Source of the DNA: Lycium barbarum
Lineage: Eukaryota; Streptophyta; Magnoliopsida; Solanales; Solanaceae
DNA length: 64,000 nt
Direction of reading: 5' to 3'
Assembly: GCF_019175385.1 (NCBI RefSeq)
Contig: NC_083344.1
Location: 28,088,231 to 28,152,230 of the forward strand
In this document: one piece after another, positions 12,022 to 25,087 of the stretch
Numbering within the stretch: the first letter of the stretch is position 1
Layout: each line of letters opens with the position of its first letter
Translations under genes and position numbers: made by a program
Notes under the pieces: generated by a model
What the model saw: only the letters and a program-made list of their open reading frames with translations
Database searches by the model: none
What the model was told of the DNA's origin: nothing

Positions 12022-14140
12022 ATATCTCACTACATTTAGCTAGCGAGGCAGCCTTAATTTCTTTGTGTTTGAATATTCTCAGCTTGAAATCCTCGTGTCA
12101 GCCATACATTCCCTCTTCTAACGATCATACATTTTTGTTCCTTTTCATTGTAGGTCATTACCGTCAAGTATTCACATGCTTCTAAGTAGTTCATTTCCAT
12201 TTCAATCCTCTCCTGTTTTTTTTTTGGTTCGCATATTCCCGTTAGTAAGGGTGTTATTAAATTTTTAGTCAAGCACTCTGCCTTTAAGGCTTTCCATGTA
12301 GAATGCTTCCTAAATTGTTATGCGACATTGGAACCTCGCATCCATGTAACTTGCTTGCGGTGGCTACTTCACTTGACTTTTCATCTCAGCCCATCATTCA
12401 CTTCTCCCCTTAATCCAATCTTACTCTCATCGCCAGTCCCTCCTCACTAAAAATTCATTCACATGAGCCCTTATTGTATGGGAATACCGTCTTATTCTTG
12501 TCTACCTTACGCTTGAGACGAAATCGCAATACCCACGTGATGTATCTTCTTGGGATTAATACTGCTCTTCCGTTATATGCTCACCCTTTAACTCTACCTC
12601 GTAATCTACCTTAGTGTTGTACAACTGCCATGTTGGATTTTCCGCCCGTCTTCCATTCTACGGCCCATATCTCGTATTATCTCACTCTTACGCTTCCGGC
12701 AGCCGCGTTGCCTCGGAAAGATGAAGACTACTTCTTTGATGGTCTCTTTTGGTTACCGTTTAGTTGCCATGACTATCAAATCATAACCGCCCTCCACTCC
12801 CAATGCCTAGTCGTACACAACTCGCCCTTCCTCGGCTCACCTTTTCTCAATAACCTCTCTTTGGGACCTTTACCGTGTAACCCCCTGGGGATGCAATTCC
12901 ATTCACTGTTGTCTTGACATACGTATAAAGTCAGTCCTTAGGTCATTCACAACCAAACTTCGTCCCTCCTTTTGTCTTACCCCTCATCCTTCCTTCAAAT
13001 AATTTCTTTTTTCAGAACAGTAACCCTAACATTTCCAGAGTGTCGTTGACTTCTCTTTCTTTTCTTCTCTTTTCTCTCAGAACACCATCTTTTAATAAAA
13101 CCGTAGCTTAAAGTTCAACGTCAATCCCTCTAGACTCTTCTCCGATCAGTTCACACTACTATAGGAGTATTGTATTCTGTCATCCTAGCATATTAATAGT
13201 GGGGTAACACATGGTCCCTTTAGAATTCTTCGGAGGGATGTTGTATAAACTCGCTCGCCATGCATAAAATATCTTTCTCAACAAATGTTTCCATATTCCT
13301 CGTTATAAGGTAATTAGCCACACCATCCTTACGGCATGGTTCAAAATTTCGATCGCTTCACGACATCTATTAGCATTCCCATTTAGCGCTAAAAGATCCG
13401 CTGGGTTTGATTCTTTTCCACCATTTGCTTATCGGATTGCTACTCTAGTAGACCTTGTTTCTATTTGCCTCACTTTTGTCCTTCCTTTTCTGCTTCAACC
13501 ACATACCGAATATTCATCACTTATCGTTTCTTTTGTGTTGTTGTTCAACCCTATCTTGTTTTCGCTTTCCCTCATATCTTGTTGTAGCAATCCCGTCATA
13601 TAATCATTCGAGTAAATTCCTGAATATATAACCTAAACTATAGCACAGAACACAAAGGCGGCCATAAGGTTATCCAATTGCCAGGAAATGAGCTTATGTG
13701 AACACATCTCTTTTAACTTGTTCCCTTGAGGTCCCACCAAGGTCAATAAGGCTGGCTTATAGTGATATGAAATTTTTCCTCTCACTATAATCATCAGGTG
13801 AAACCTAGCTTAATAATCTGATTCGGCGTATCATGCACCGGATTGTACAGATACATCAAGTTCATCTCATGACTTAATGTTTCCCCCAAAACGAAGAGGG
13901 TTAACTAAATTTTCTAACTTACACCTTCCCCCAGAGCGCTTATCCCTTCAATTCTCCTTAGTGTACAAAACTTCTTTCTATTCCGGGCGCATCACTTTCC
14001 CTTCTCATGTTCCTTATTCCATCCTGACCTAACCATTGTTCCTTTTAGCGTAATACATACTTGCTACATTTATCCCACATTTGACTATCAACTTCGTCTC
14101 TGACCATTCGCTGCCGAGCCCTTTCTTTCTTCTCGCCATA
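12022..14140 (-). other. Non-coding retroelement spacer
   Basis: Pyrimidine-rich on the plus strand, with no protein I recognise on either strand. By position it corresponds to the spacer at 1-1640, left of the same capsid-deleted gag, but I could not align the two spacers by eye. It may be the internal region of the element owning the LTR that ends at 12021. Confidence 0.45.
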
Positions 14141-15461
14141 ATCCTACCTAAAGTTTCGCCAATTTCCCTTAGGTTCCCGAATAAATTTCGGCATAGTTTC
14201 CTCTACAACCATAACAATCACAAACCTTCACACAGCCCAGAAAACACATCTCATGCCTGAGGAGGCCACATATAGAAACACATATGATATAAAACTCAAC
14301 CACTCAGGGCTGATTGCTATAAAAGAATGTAAAGTAATAAGGTTTGTCTCATAAGCTGTACCTGAACACCCTTTCAAAAATTCCATTTTTTTTCTAAGCA
14401 TTATGTCAATCAACTCCTTTTACGGAGGTCTACTTACTCATAAATCATACTTCTAGCCATCACTGAATCACCGATAGGTAATAACACCTTAAAATGTTTG
14501 ATGGGCTCAAGTTTCACCCCAATACGACCGGCAACATCAAGAGCAATATATGTAATGAAGTAAACCCCCGAACCAATCTATACATATGTATCATAAGAGG
14601 ACACCGATAATATACCTGTGATGGCATCGGGGTAATATTCAAGATCTTGTGGTCCTGCTAGTGAATACAGGCGGTGCTGAGGACCACTCAAATCGGATGC
14701 CCCGCCTCTACCTCTGCCATGACCTGCTGGTGTCTGCAAGCTTTGCCTCGGAGGGTGTACAGATACTGAAGAGATAACTGGTAACCCTGTAGGCCGAACC
14801 TTATTACTACCACGTAGCGATGGACAGTCGCGCCTGAAATGGCCTGGCCGAGCATAGGCATAACAAACATCCGTACCCAAGCGGCATGGTCCAGAATGTG
14901 GCTTACCACACTGAGTACATCATGGTATAACTAATCTCATCTGGCCTGAATGACCTCTGGTCTGGGAGCTGGAAGCTCTAGAACTCTGAATTGGCCCAAA
15001 ACAAGTGGATCTGTCAACCCTGGCCCAGGAAATGGTAGAGACACACTGGCTGTTGAACGAGTTGAGTGCCTAGAGAATTGCTGCCTCGAGGCACCTCCGA
15101 TCTCACGGTCAAACCCCTAAGACCTGACCCACTTCCTCCAAACCCTGTCACCATAGCTCTCACCCTGCCGCCGAGCTTGAGCGGCTACTAGCTGGGTCAG
15201 CAAAAGAATGGCCTTTCTCATCTCCTGGCCTGATGCATCTGATGGAGGAACTGGGTGTGCTGGAGAAAATGTTGAGGTTCCTCTCTGCCCCTCCGGTGTG
15301 GGCGAAGTATGAGAGAACCGAAATAGGGCCTTACTCTGGGGCTCGCCCTCTTCCCTATCTATAGGCGGCTCCCATTTAATCCTCTCTTCGACCACTATCT
15401 TTCCCTTCTGGGCTACTATAGCTTTTCCTTTCATCAACTCTGCTGGAAACATAACGCACAA
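14141..15461 (-). pseudogene. Second copy of capsid-deleted gag plus protease start
   Basis: Minus-strand homologue of 1990-2953. Gag N-terminus 15461-15117 (ELMKGKAIVAQKGK, later LTQLVAAQARRQ), then the same jump over the capsid core to the basic linker (GGASRQQFSRHS). The zinc knuckle near 14865 is damaged: CYAYARPGHFRRDC has tyrosine for the second cysteine. A protease start follows (SLAGPQDLEYYPDAITGILSVSSYDTYV) and stops at 14578. A frameshift separates the two halves. From about 14540 to 14140 the sequence matches 1640-2010 instead of pol. Shared architecture with the first copy shows an amplified defective subfamily rather than two unrelated deletions. Confidence 0.82.
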
Positions 15462-15648
15462 TTAGGGAAAAGGGAATTCTTATAATATAGCTCTATCGCA
15501 CGATCTATGAAGAAGAAGGACGGTCATCATTCCTAAATGCCCCGCGGCCTCCTGTTTATAAGTGTGGCGTGCTTCACACCCATAAACAAGACTCGACTGG
15601 ACACGACTCGTACAAACACCCTACAAAAGAAGTGCTCTGATACCATTT
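15462..15648 (-). promoter_or_regulatory. Leader with primer binding site and stem-loop
   Basis: Minus strand: TGGTATCAGAGC (15634-15645) is the initiator-Met tRNA primer site. The leader stem-loop has arms at 15553-15566 and 15575-15588 with loop AAGCACGC. Just before gag there is TTATGTTTCCAG, a good 3' splice-site match, followed within ten bases by ATG. Confidence 0.85.
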
Positions 15649-18077
15649 TGTCACGATCCGACTAGTAGGCTATGACGGGTACTCGGAGCTGGCTACCGAG
15701 CACCACTCACAATACTATCTACCAAGCACCACCTGGACAACTATCATTTTCAACATATGACTCGTCATAATCTAATTCCCGAATCTCCCAAACATGTATA
15801 TACACATACATATAAGCCCACAAGGCTACAAAATAATATACAAAATACACATAGGTGATCATGAGACATCCACTACCCCACATCTGTATCTTTGAGCCTA
15901 TAACTGGAGTGCTAGAATCATAGGGACGGGACGGACGGGACCCCGCCATGCCCCAAATCTGTGCACAAAAGAATATACCAATAAACGGAAACTCCGGAGA
16001 AGTGGAGTGCTCCAATGCATCTACTGATAATGCTCCTAGGGATCTGGACTGTCTCCCTGTCTACCTGCGGGCATGAGCGCAGTGTCCACAAAATAAGGAC
16101 GTCAGTACGAATACTGTACTGAGTATGTAAGGCATGAATAATAACATAATAAAGAGATAAGGGACATGAGATAAATAGATAACCTGCACATACGATTGCC
16201 TCTTAAGGCGGATACCATGCATGCTAACTTTTACTTTTAAAACCACATCATAACATATGTATATGTATATATAAGTAAGTTGTTTGAGTCATATATCATT
16301 AGTAGCCCGCGTCCGGGTATCTCGTGTTCGGGATAGTCGTCTCACGCCGCCCACTAGTGATGACTGCCCGGCCAATTAGGCTCGATGTAACTATCATCAT
16401 CCATAAGCGGTCCACTTACACCTAGCGTAGTGGTGTCTACCCGGCCCACTAGGCCCGGTACAGTCATATATAAAAATAACATGCATGTGAGCCCAATCAA
16501 AGCTACAATCATATTGGAGTGACGTAAGGTCGGTGACCTCCGACTGTATTATGGAACATTCATCATCACTATATCTCACCTTGAAGGAGCTAATATCATT
16601 AGGTGAGACTACAAGAAGCAATAACATCAATGAATCCATGAAGTAAGATCGTTAACGCATAATAGCATCATCTCATAAGCTTCGGAATCGCTAACAAATA
16701 GGATCATCATCATCATCATTCACATAGAACATATCTTGTCTATAGCACATAAGGGACTCTTAATAATCTTAAACTTTCAACTGTGGAATGTAAGAAGGTC
16801 ATGGGAATCCATAGAAAATGGTAATATGGGAGTCATTCCTTTGAAAGAAAGAGGACTAGCCTTAACATACCTTTACGTCTTATTGGTGACGAAACGTTCT
16901 CCTTCCAAGCTCACGACTCTACATCAAGGGAATTCACACTAAATTAGCTCATTTAAAACATGCTCAAGTCTAAACTAAAGCTACTAAGGGCTAATGAAAA
17001 TTGCGCAGCATTTCCTTTGTTTCGTCAACCTTCTCCATATACTAAAAAACTCTGAAACATCGACAACAACACCCAACATATCAAAATCAATAGATTTCTT
17101 CAAATTAAGCTTTGTTTAATTCTCAGGACTCCCTCTCACAACCATCCATAATCATAGCTACAACACACATCATATCCCCTTTTATATAATACTTCCTCAA
17201 CGTCATTAATGTCGTTTACAACAAGAGTATACTCACGGCATATCAATAATTATGACTCAAGTCAAGTTACTATTCAAGAATATCATTAAATCCATGTTTG
17301 AGATTTGTATTCTTCTTCCTTCCTTCATTCAAGTAATCCACAACCGAATACTCTTACTAACATGAAATAAATGTAAAACTCACCTTTTATTGTGTAAGGA
17401 TGAACTTTGGATGCATATGCTTCACTTGAGAGAAACTCCAAATTTAATACCAAAAGAAATCTCGAACTCTACAAACCCTAGAGGGCCTCCCCACACATGA
17501 TTCCACTACTTTTTGGCATTTGATCTTTGATTTTCCCTTGGATATGTGTAAGTGAAGTGTGGAGAAAGTTCTAGAGGTTTTGAGAGTGTTGGAGAGAAGT
17601 GGGAAATGAAAAGAACGAATTTGAGGCCTCCTTTTATAAAATTAAAAATCTGCCCGTCGGGACTTATTTTATGTTAGGTTATACGGACCCTTATACAGAC
17701 CGTATAAGGTTACACGGATCGTATAAGTGGTTGTATAACTCCACTTCTTTGAAATGATTTCCGTCGTTCGTTTGATCTCCAATCCTTATGGAACCTTCTT
17801 AACACTTGTTTAACACATCATTAGTAATCTAAGGAGCGTTATAACTTTTCCTCAAGACTTCATTAGATCAATGTTAGCTCGGTACTTGTAAACCTCTTTC
17901 GAAACAGGACTTATACTTGACATTCTTCAATGACTTTTCTTCTCTTGCCTCAAACGTCTTTAGAATCTTAATGAGAACCGTTAAGTAACCTTTCTTACTT
18001 GTAGGGACATCACATACATATCACCCTGCATTATTCTATCCATCGCACGATGACATGAAATTTTCTGAAGTGTAACA
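15649..18077 (-). repeat. 5' LTR (2.43 kb) of the second capsid-deleted copy
   Basis: Starts TGTCACGATCCG beside the primer site and ends GAAGTGTAACA. It contains donor-like signals near 17385 and 16868, the GCGCAGCATTT acceptor block near 17005, and the GTAC hairpin near 16105. It is inserted in the first codons of another gag (18078-18094), so that gag and its leader are older. TTTCT (18078-18082) is the expected target-site candidate. Confidence 0.85.
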
Positions 18078-18302
18078 TTTCTCTTTACCGACATCACTGA
18101 AATCATAGTGCACAATTAGGGAGGAGCAAATCTTATAACATAGCTCTATGGTACGATCTAATAAGAAGAAGAATAGTCATTTTTCCTAAATGTCACGCAG
18201 CCTCCTGTTTATAAGTTTGGCGCGCTTCACACCCATAAACAAGACTCTGCTGCACACGGCTCATAGACACACCCTACAACGGAACTGCTCTGATACCACT
18301 TT
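18078..18302 (-). pseudogene. Start of an interrupted gag with its leader and primer site
   Basis: Minus strand: primer site TGGTATCAGAGC (18287-18298), the conserved leader stem-loop with a GCGCGC loop, then CACTATGATTTCAG followed by an ATG at 18092-18094. Only about six gag codons remain before the LTR 15649-18077 cuts in. The rest of this element is not recognisable further left. Confidence 0.7.
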
Positions 18303-18881
18303 TTTCACGACCCGACTAGGGTGCCATGATGGGTACCCGGAGCTGACTACCAAGCACCACTCATTTCGCTAGTCATCATACTCATCCTTGACACATATAA
18401 CCTCGAAGGCAACACATGCATATATATATAAGCCCTCACAACTGCAAAAATTATATACAAAATACAATGCAGTCATCATGGGACATATACTACCCACACA
18501 TACGTATCTACGAGCCTCTACTGGAGTACTAAGACATAGGGACGGGACAGGACCCCGTCGTGCCCCAAATATATATACACAAAATAATATATCAAATATG
18601 GCACCTCCGGAATAATGGAGTGCTCCTGTAAATCTGCTGAGTAGCTCCTAGGAATCTGGGTCACCTCCCTGTCTACATGTGGGTATGAATATAGCGTAAA
18701 ACAAAGGACGTCAGTACGAAAATTGTACTGAGTATGTAAGGCATAAATAGAAATAGCATAATAAAGAAACAATGAAACATGAGGTGAAGATATAACCTGC
18801 TTAACCTTTAAAGAAAAACACATGTATGCATATCAAATAGACCATCATCGTTAACCCGTATCCGGGTAACTAACACACGCC

Positions 18882-19145
18882 GCCCACTAGTGGTGTCATG
18901 TCCGGCCAACTAGGCACAGTGTAATCATAAGCAAACCGCCTTAGCGGTGTCATGTCCGGCCAACTAGGCATGGTGTAATCATAAGCAGACCGCCTTAGCG
19001 ATGTCATGTCCAGCCAACTAGGCATGGTGTAATCATAGGCATCCCGTCTTAGCGGTGTCATGTCCAGCCAACTAGGAATGATGTAATCATAAGCATCCCG
19101 TCTTAGCGTTGTCATGTCCGGAAAACTAGGCACGGTGTAATCCTA
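18882..19145. repeat. 54-bp minisatellite, nearly five units
   Basis: The TGTCC landmark recurs at 18899, 18953, 19007, 19061 and 19115, exactly 54 bp apart. Because 54 is divisible by three, the minus strand stays open with an 18-residue repeat (PSWLDMTPLRRDAYDYT-like). I regard this as a by-product of the repeat, not a gene. Confidence 0.92.
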
Positions 19146-19360
19146 CATATATACGCATCATAAAGCATGCATAAGAGCTCAAGTAAAATCTATGACTCTA
19201 TCGGGGTGACGTAAGGTCGAGAACCCCCGATTCCATTATGGAGTAGTCATGATGATCATGTCTCACCTTGAAAGAAATAGCATCGTAAGATGAGCCTAAT
19301 AACAATGAATAACATCAAGGAATCATATAAGGATCACGCGCTTCAACAGAATAGCATATC

Positions 19361-19365
19361 ATAAG
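19361..19365. repeat. Target site duplication, left (ATAAG)
   Basis: Identical to 29357-29361. Together they bracket element 1 exactly at its LTR termini. Confidence 0.93.
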
Positions 19366-21616
19366 TGTCACGACCCGACTAGGGGCCGCGACGGGTACCC
19401 GGGGCTAATAACCGAGCACCACTCGTTCTATTACTCATCATGCTCATTATACACTTCTTTTATCAAATTCATAGTCAGATTATAAGAAAAATCATCATTC
19501 ATTTGGAAACCATAAATACGTTTATATACATAAGCCTCGCGGCTATCAAAATAATATATGTATATATACATAATAGAAACTTCATGAGATCATATAACCC
19601 ACACTGCCTATCTACGAGCCTCTACTAAAGTACTAGACATATGGACGGGACAGGATCCCGTCGTGCCCAACATATACAAGTGTACAAAAAAGAATAATCA
19701 AGCACCTCCGGAACAAAGGACTGCTTTCAATCAGCTAGCAGCTCCTACGAGTCTAGATCAAGCTCACCTCCCTGCCTTCCTGTGGCCATGAACACAGCGT
19801 CCAAAGAAAACGGACGTCAGTACGAACATTGTACTGAGTATGTAAGACAAGAATGAAATAAATATAATAAAGGATCGTGAGCCATAAGAAAAAGATGTAA
19901 CCTGCATGAGTTTCATAGGTGGATAGATTTTGTACACATATCGCATATTTATATAATCATGGTACATATATTATCCCATCACATATATCATCACTTCATA
20001 GTCCTCATCGTTAACCCGCGTCCGGGTAACCATCATATGCCGCCCACTAGTGGTGATCATGCCCGGCCCTTTAGGCTCGGTGTAAACATAGCAGCCCGCA
20101 TTAGCGGTGACATGCCCGGCCATCTAGGCACGGTGGAATCATATGCAGCCCGCCTTAGCGGTTACATGCCCGGCCATTTTGGCGCGGTGGAATCATATCA
20201 TCAATTATACATTCATCATTTTTACACATCTCATAAGCATAACATAATCTTACATTATTATACATCTATCATTAAGAGTATACATTAGACTTTGAAGGCA
20301 TCTATGGCTACATCGGGGTGACATAAGGTCGTGAATCCCCGATTATATTATGAACATTTATGAGTATTCTGCCTCCCTTTGAAGGAAATAGTATATAAGG
20401 TGAGTGTTAGCGATAACGACATCGTTAACGTTATAGGATCATCATATCATGAACTCTAGAATCTGTGTACTTTATCTCATCATCATCATTATCATGCTCG
20501 TATCATATTTCCTTTCTTAATCATGTACGTATGTAGTTGGGTATGTTCACGGACTCATAGTCTCCATCGAATAGGAAGATTATGGAAAATTTGAAGGATT
20601 CATGCCTTAGAAAGAAAGGATTGTTCTTACATATCTTCTTGTCTGGCTACTCTATCGCTTGAACGCTCCTCTTCAGTATTTAACCTTCAAGAGAATTCGT
20701 ACCGACATTAGCTAACAATTATAAGAACGGACTTACTAACGCTAGAGAAAATTGGGCAGCACTTCCTTTTTTTATACTACTTTTCTCATGATCTATATGA
20801 ACTCCCAAACGTTCATATCAATATTCACAATATCGCACACGACAATCATCATTTATCTACATTTACCACAATTCACCATTTCTCTTCAATTTCCCGACAA
20901 TTTATGGTTACAGCTCATTATCGCGTTTTCTCATATATAATACTTATTCCATGGTCTAAATGTCATTTATAACATATTAATAATCACAACATACCAACAT
21001 TCTCGATTCACCCCAACCACTATTCAACAATGGCACTATTCACTCATTTAAGACCCATTTTCTATGTCTTTCTACAATTCAAGTGTCTTAGCCTTCCAAT
21101 ACCTTAAACAACATGTTATGGTCATGAAACTTACCTTAGATGATGGATGAACAAGCCTTGAATGGAAATACTCTTCTAGCACCAAAACCCTATTTCTCTT
21201 CTCTTGTGATTTCTTGGCTTTGATGACTTTCACTAGGTTTCATACACTTCTTTCTTGTTGGTTTGATGAAGTTGATCATCAATTTCCTTTGGATTCTTGT
21301 GGATGAAGAGTGGAGAGAATATTCTAGAGGTTTCTTGACTTGTGGAGTGAAAATGAAATGAGAGAGAGGTCCTTATATTAATTCAAAATCTGTCCCGGCC
21401 AGAACATACGGACCAACATACGGTCCGTATATTTTTCACTGACCGTATGTTTGGTCCAGTGAAGTGTGCCATTCTGGGCTGGACATACGGTCCGTGTATT
21501 TTATACGGCCAGTATGTCTGGCCGTATAATGTCCAGCTGTCCGGGACTTGTTCTCGTCGACTCGTTTGATCTCCAATCCTTATGGAACCTTCTCAACACG
21601 TTTCCAAGGTGTAACA
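19366..21616 (-). repeat. 3' LTR of element 1 (2.25 kb)
   Basis: TGTCACGACC...GGTGTAACA. It lacks about 255 bp that the 5' LTR has (equivalent of 29085-29339), a deletion at the U3 start. It retains U3 TACGG palindromes (21405-21530), the GTAC hairpin (about 19816) and splice-like signals. Confidence 0.92.
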
Positions 21617-21653
21617 TTCTTCCCCCCTTTTGGAACATTCATCCTCGAATGTT
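21617..21653 (-). promoter_or_regulatory. Polypurine tract and upstream hairpin of element 1
   Basis: Minus strand: AAAAGGGGGGAAGAA lies immediately before the 3' LTR and would prime plus-strand DNA synthesis. Directly upstream is an inverted repeat, AACATTC at 21634-21640 and GAATGTT at 21647-21653, shared in form with two other families here. Confidence 0.88.
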
Positions 21654-21824
21654 AAACACTCGGAATTCTACGAAAATTTCACCAGAGTTTCCCCTGTAAT
21701 ATGGCACTACCAACATATTACAACAACCCATAATAACATTGCCTCACAGGGCCACAACACAATAGAAGTTATAGATTAGCCACACACGACCAAAAGCATG
21801 AAAAGTAAGCATACATAACTTATA

Positions 21825-24800
21825 TTGTTGGCGTTTCATCTTGAATCTCTCCTGGGGGTTGAAATAAATGCGGGTACGTGGATTTCATCTTTTTTTTCGC
21901 TTCCCAAGTCATTTCTTCTCGGTTGTTGTTTCGCCACAAGACTTAGACTGAAGCCACTTCTTTGTTTCGAAGTCTTCGCACTTGTCTATCCAAGATGGCA
22001 ATGGGTACTTCTTCGTACGTTAGCTTTTCTGTCACTTGCACATCATCAATTGGGACAACCTTCAAGGGATCTCCAACACACTTGCGGAGCATTGAGACAT
22101 GAAAGACTGGATGGACTGATTCAAGCTCCGAAGGCAAGTACAATTCATAGGCTACATGACCCACCTTACGGATAATTTTATAGGGTCCAATGTACCTAGG
22201 ACTTAACATCCCTTTCTTGCCAAATCTCATCACCACTTTCATTGGCGACACTCTCAAGAATACCCAATCATCAACCTGAAATTCCAAGCCTCATCGGCGA
22301 TTGTCCACATAAGATTTTTGGCGACTTTGGGTTGTCAACAATCGATCTCGAATCACCTTGACTTTTTCTACCGCTTGCTGAACCAATTCAGGGCCTATTA
22401 GCTGTACTTCTCCTATTACAAACCATCCGATTGGAGACCTGCATTTCCTCTCATATAATGCTTCATACAGAGCCATCTAAATACTGGAATGGTAGCTGTT
22501 GTTATATGCAAACTCAATCAAAGGTAAATGATCATCCCAACTACCACCAAAGTCTAAAACACATGCTCTTAGTATATCCTCCAAGGTCTTAATAGTACGC
22601 TCGGCTTGTCCATCCGTCTGCGGATCAAATGCCGTGCTAAGCTTCACTTGAGTACCTAGACCTTCTTGAAAAGATTTCCAGAACTTGGCTGTAAATTGGG
22701 CTCCTCTGTCTGTGATAATGGATAGTGTAATACCATGGAGTCGCACGATTTCTTTGAGATATAGCCTCGCATAATCTTCTGCCGAGTAGGTAGTTCTAAC
22801 CGGAAGAAAATGGGCTGATTTCGTGAGTCTGTCCACAATCACCCATATAGAATCATACTTGCCTCGAGAACGAGGTAACCCCACAATAAAATCCATATTG
22901 ATCACTTCCCATTTCAAAGTATGGATTTCCATTGCCTGCAATAATCCCCCTGGCTTTTGATGTTCGACTTTTACTTGTTGGCAATTTGGACACTGAGCTA
23001 CAAATTCTGCTATGTCTCTCTTCATGCCATCCCACCAATATATTAGTTTAATATCATGATACATCTTGGTGGCACCTGGGTGAATAGAATACCGAGAACA
23101 ATGGGCTTCTTCTAGAATTCGTCGGCGCAATTCTGTCACATTCGGCACACATAGCCTGCTTCGGTATCTAAGAATTCCATCCGTGGAAACTTCAAATGGA
23201 GACTACTCTTTCCCATGAGATGTGTCTCTGTAATGACACAAATGAGGGTCTTCATACTGACGCTCTTTCACTTCTACGTTCAAGGACGAGACTGTGGGAT
23301 CATTAATGCCAATCCCTGCACTACCCGAATCAATTACACATACTCTAAGATTAGCTAATTGATGGAGCTCGTGAACCATCTCTTTATTTTCTGGAGGAAC
23401 TTCACATAAACTGCCCAATGAGCGGCAGCTAAGCGCATCAGCCACTACATTTGCCTTTCCGGGGTGGTATAAAATACTCACATCATAATCTTTTAGTAGT
23501 TCTAATCACCGCCTCTGCCGCAGATTCAACTCCTTTTGCTTGAAAATGTATTGAATACTCTTGTGGTTTGTATAGACATCAACATGTACACCATACAAGT
23601 AATTTATCAACATCTTTAATGCATGAATGACTGCAGCCAATTCGAGATCATGAGTTGGGTAGTTCTTTTCATGTTTCCGCAGCTGTCTCGAAGCATAAGC
23701 AATAACTTACCATGCTGCATCAATAGACACCCTAACCCAACGCCGGATGCATCGCAATACACGACATAACCATCTGGCCCTTCTAGAAGTGTTAAGACTG
23801 GAGCTGAAGTTAATCTGCCCTTCAACTCTTGGAAGCTGCGTTCGCAGGCATCATTCCATTGAAACTTAGCTGACTTTTGGGTTAGCTTCGTTAATGGAGC
23901 TGAAATAGAGGAATATCCCTCTACGAATCTTCTATAATAACCTGCCAATACCAAAATACTACGGACTTCTGTAGGCGTTGTAGGCCTTGGCTAAGTCTTC
24001 ACAGCTTCAATTTTCTGAGTGTCGACGCGAATGCCATCATCTCAAATGACATGGCCCAGAAATGTTACAGAATTTAACCAAAACTCGCACTTTGAAAATT
24101 TTGCATATAATTCTCGGGCTCGAAAAATTCCAAGAACGATACGTAGATGATCTGCATGATCGGATTCTGTGCGAGAATACACCAGAATATCATCAATGAA
24201 TACTATCACAAATAAGTCCAAGAGTGGCCTGAACACATTATTCATCAAATTCATAAACTCGGCCGGAGCATTGGTAAACCCAAACGACATCACCCGGAAT
24301 TCATAATGGCCATATCTCGTTCTTAAAGTTGTTTTAGGAATATATGGTTCTCTAACCCTCACTTGATGATAACCTGACCTCAAGTATATTTTGGAAAACC
24401 ACTTGGTACCCTGTAGTTGATCAAATAAATCATCAATCCTTAGGAGAGGATACTTTTTCTTTATCGTCACCTTGTTCAACTACCTATAATCGATGCACAT
24501 TCGTAGAGAACCATCTTTCTTTCTTGCGAACAAGACTGGTGCTCCTCACGGCGATGAACTGGGTCTAATGAACCCCTTTTCAAGAAAATCTTTCAACTGT
24601 GCTTTTAGCTCTTTAAAATCTGCCGGAGCCATTCGATACGGAGGAATAGAAATAGGCTTGGTGTCCGGCAACACATCAATGGAGAAGTCAATTTCCTTTT
24701 CTGGAGGAAGACCTGGAAGTTCATCTGGGAATACATCTGGAAATTCATTCACTACCGGAACTAATTAGAAAGTTGGTGACTTTGCTTCGGTGTCATGAAC

Positions 24801-25087
24801 ATGGACTAGATGATAGATATAGCCCTTAGCTATCATCTTTCTTGCCTTAAGTTAGGAAATAAACCTACCTTTTGGAGATGCTGTGTTACCCTTCCATTCA
24901 AGCACGGGCTCTCTCGGAAATTGAGATCGGACTACCTTCATTCGGCAATCGACATTAGCATAACATAACGCCAACCAATCCATACCCATAATCACATCAA
25001 AATCTAGCATTTCCAGTTAAATTAAATCAGCTTTGGTCTGGCGATCACATATCACCAGTACACAATTTTTATACACTTGTCTTGCTA
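21825..25087 (-). pseudogene. Element 1 pol: protease end, RT, RNase H, integrase, chromodomain tail
   Basis: Minus-strand pol. A one-base deletion near 25090 shifts the frame inside protease. RT follows ([14 protein letters not shown] about 24740, [20 protein letters not shown] about 24310, FIDDILVYS about 24190). Its first catalytic Asp is lost: [11 protein letters not shown], codon TAC at 24384-24386. Then come [16 protein letters not shown] and [11 protein letters not shown], a second frameshift near 23700, RNase H remains, and integrase with its CPNC zinc end (about 22990), D in MDFIVGLP, D in ITDRGAQF and E in DGQAERTIKTLED. It ends in a chromodomain-like tail (VLWRNNNREEMTWE, about 21900) preceded by a stop. 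Further stops lie near 22477, 22291 and 23205. Not functional as a polyprotein. Confidence 0.92.

Larger units (their letters stand above)
18303..19365 (-). repeat. 5' LTR of the interrupted gag, left part
   Basis: Begins with TTCACGACCC, so the terminal TG has mutated to TT. It carries the GTAC hairpin near 18713 and a 54-bp tandem repeat. It is interrupted at 19365 by element 1; the last five bases (ATAAG) are the target duplicate. The sequence resumes at 29362. Confidence 0.8.

Noticed and set aside
12865..12895. Second possible 5S C-box (TGTAACCCCCTGGGGATG)
   Set aside because: The similarity is limited to about 13 bases; no A-box or further 5S sequence lies at the expected distance.
18870..19133. 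Repeat protein on the minus strand (MPSWLDMTPLRRDAYDYT units)
   Set aside because: It arises from a 54-bp minisatellite whose period is a multiple of three, inside an LTR.
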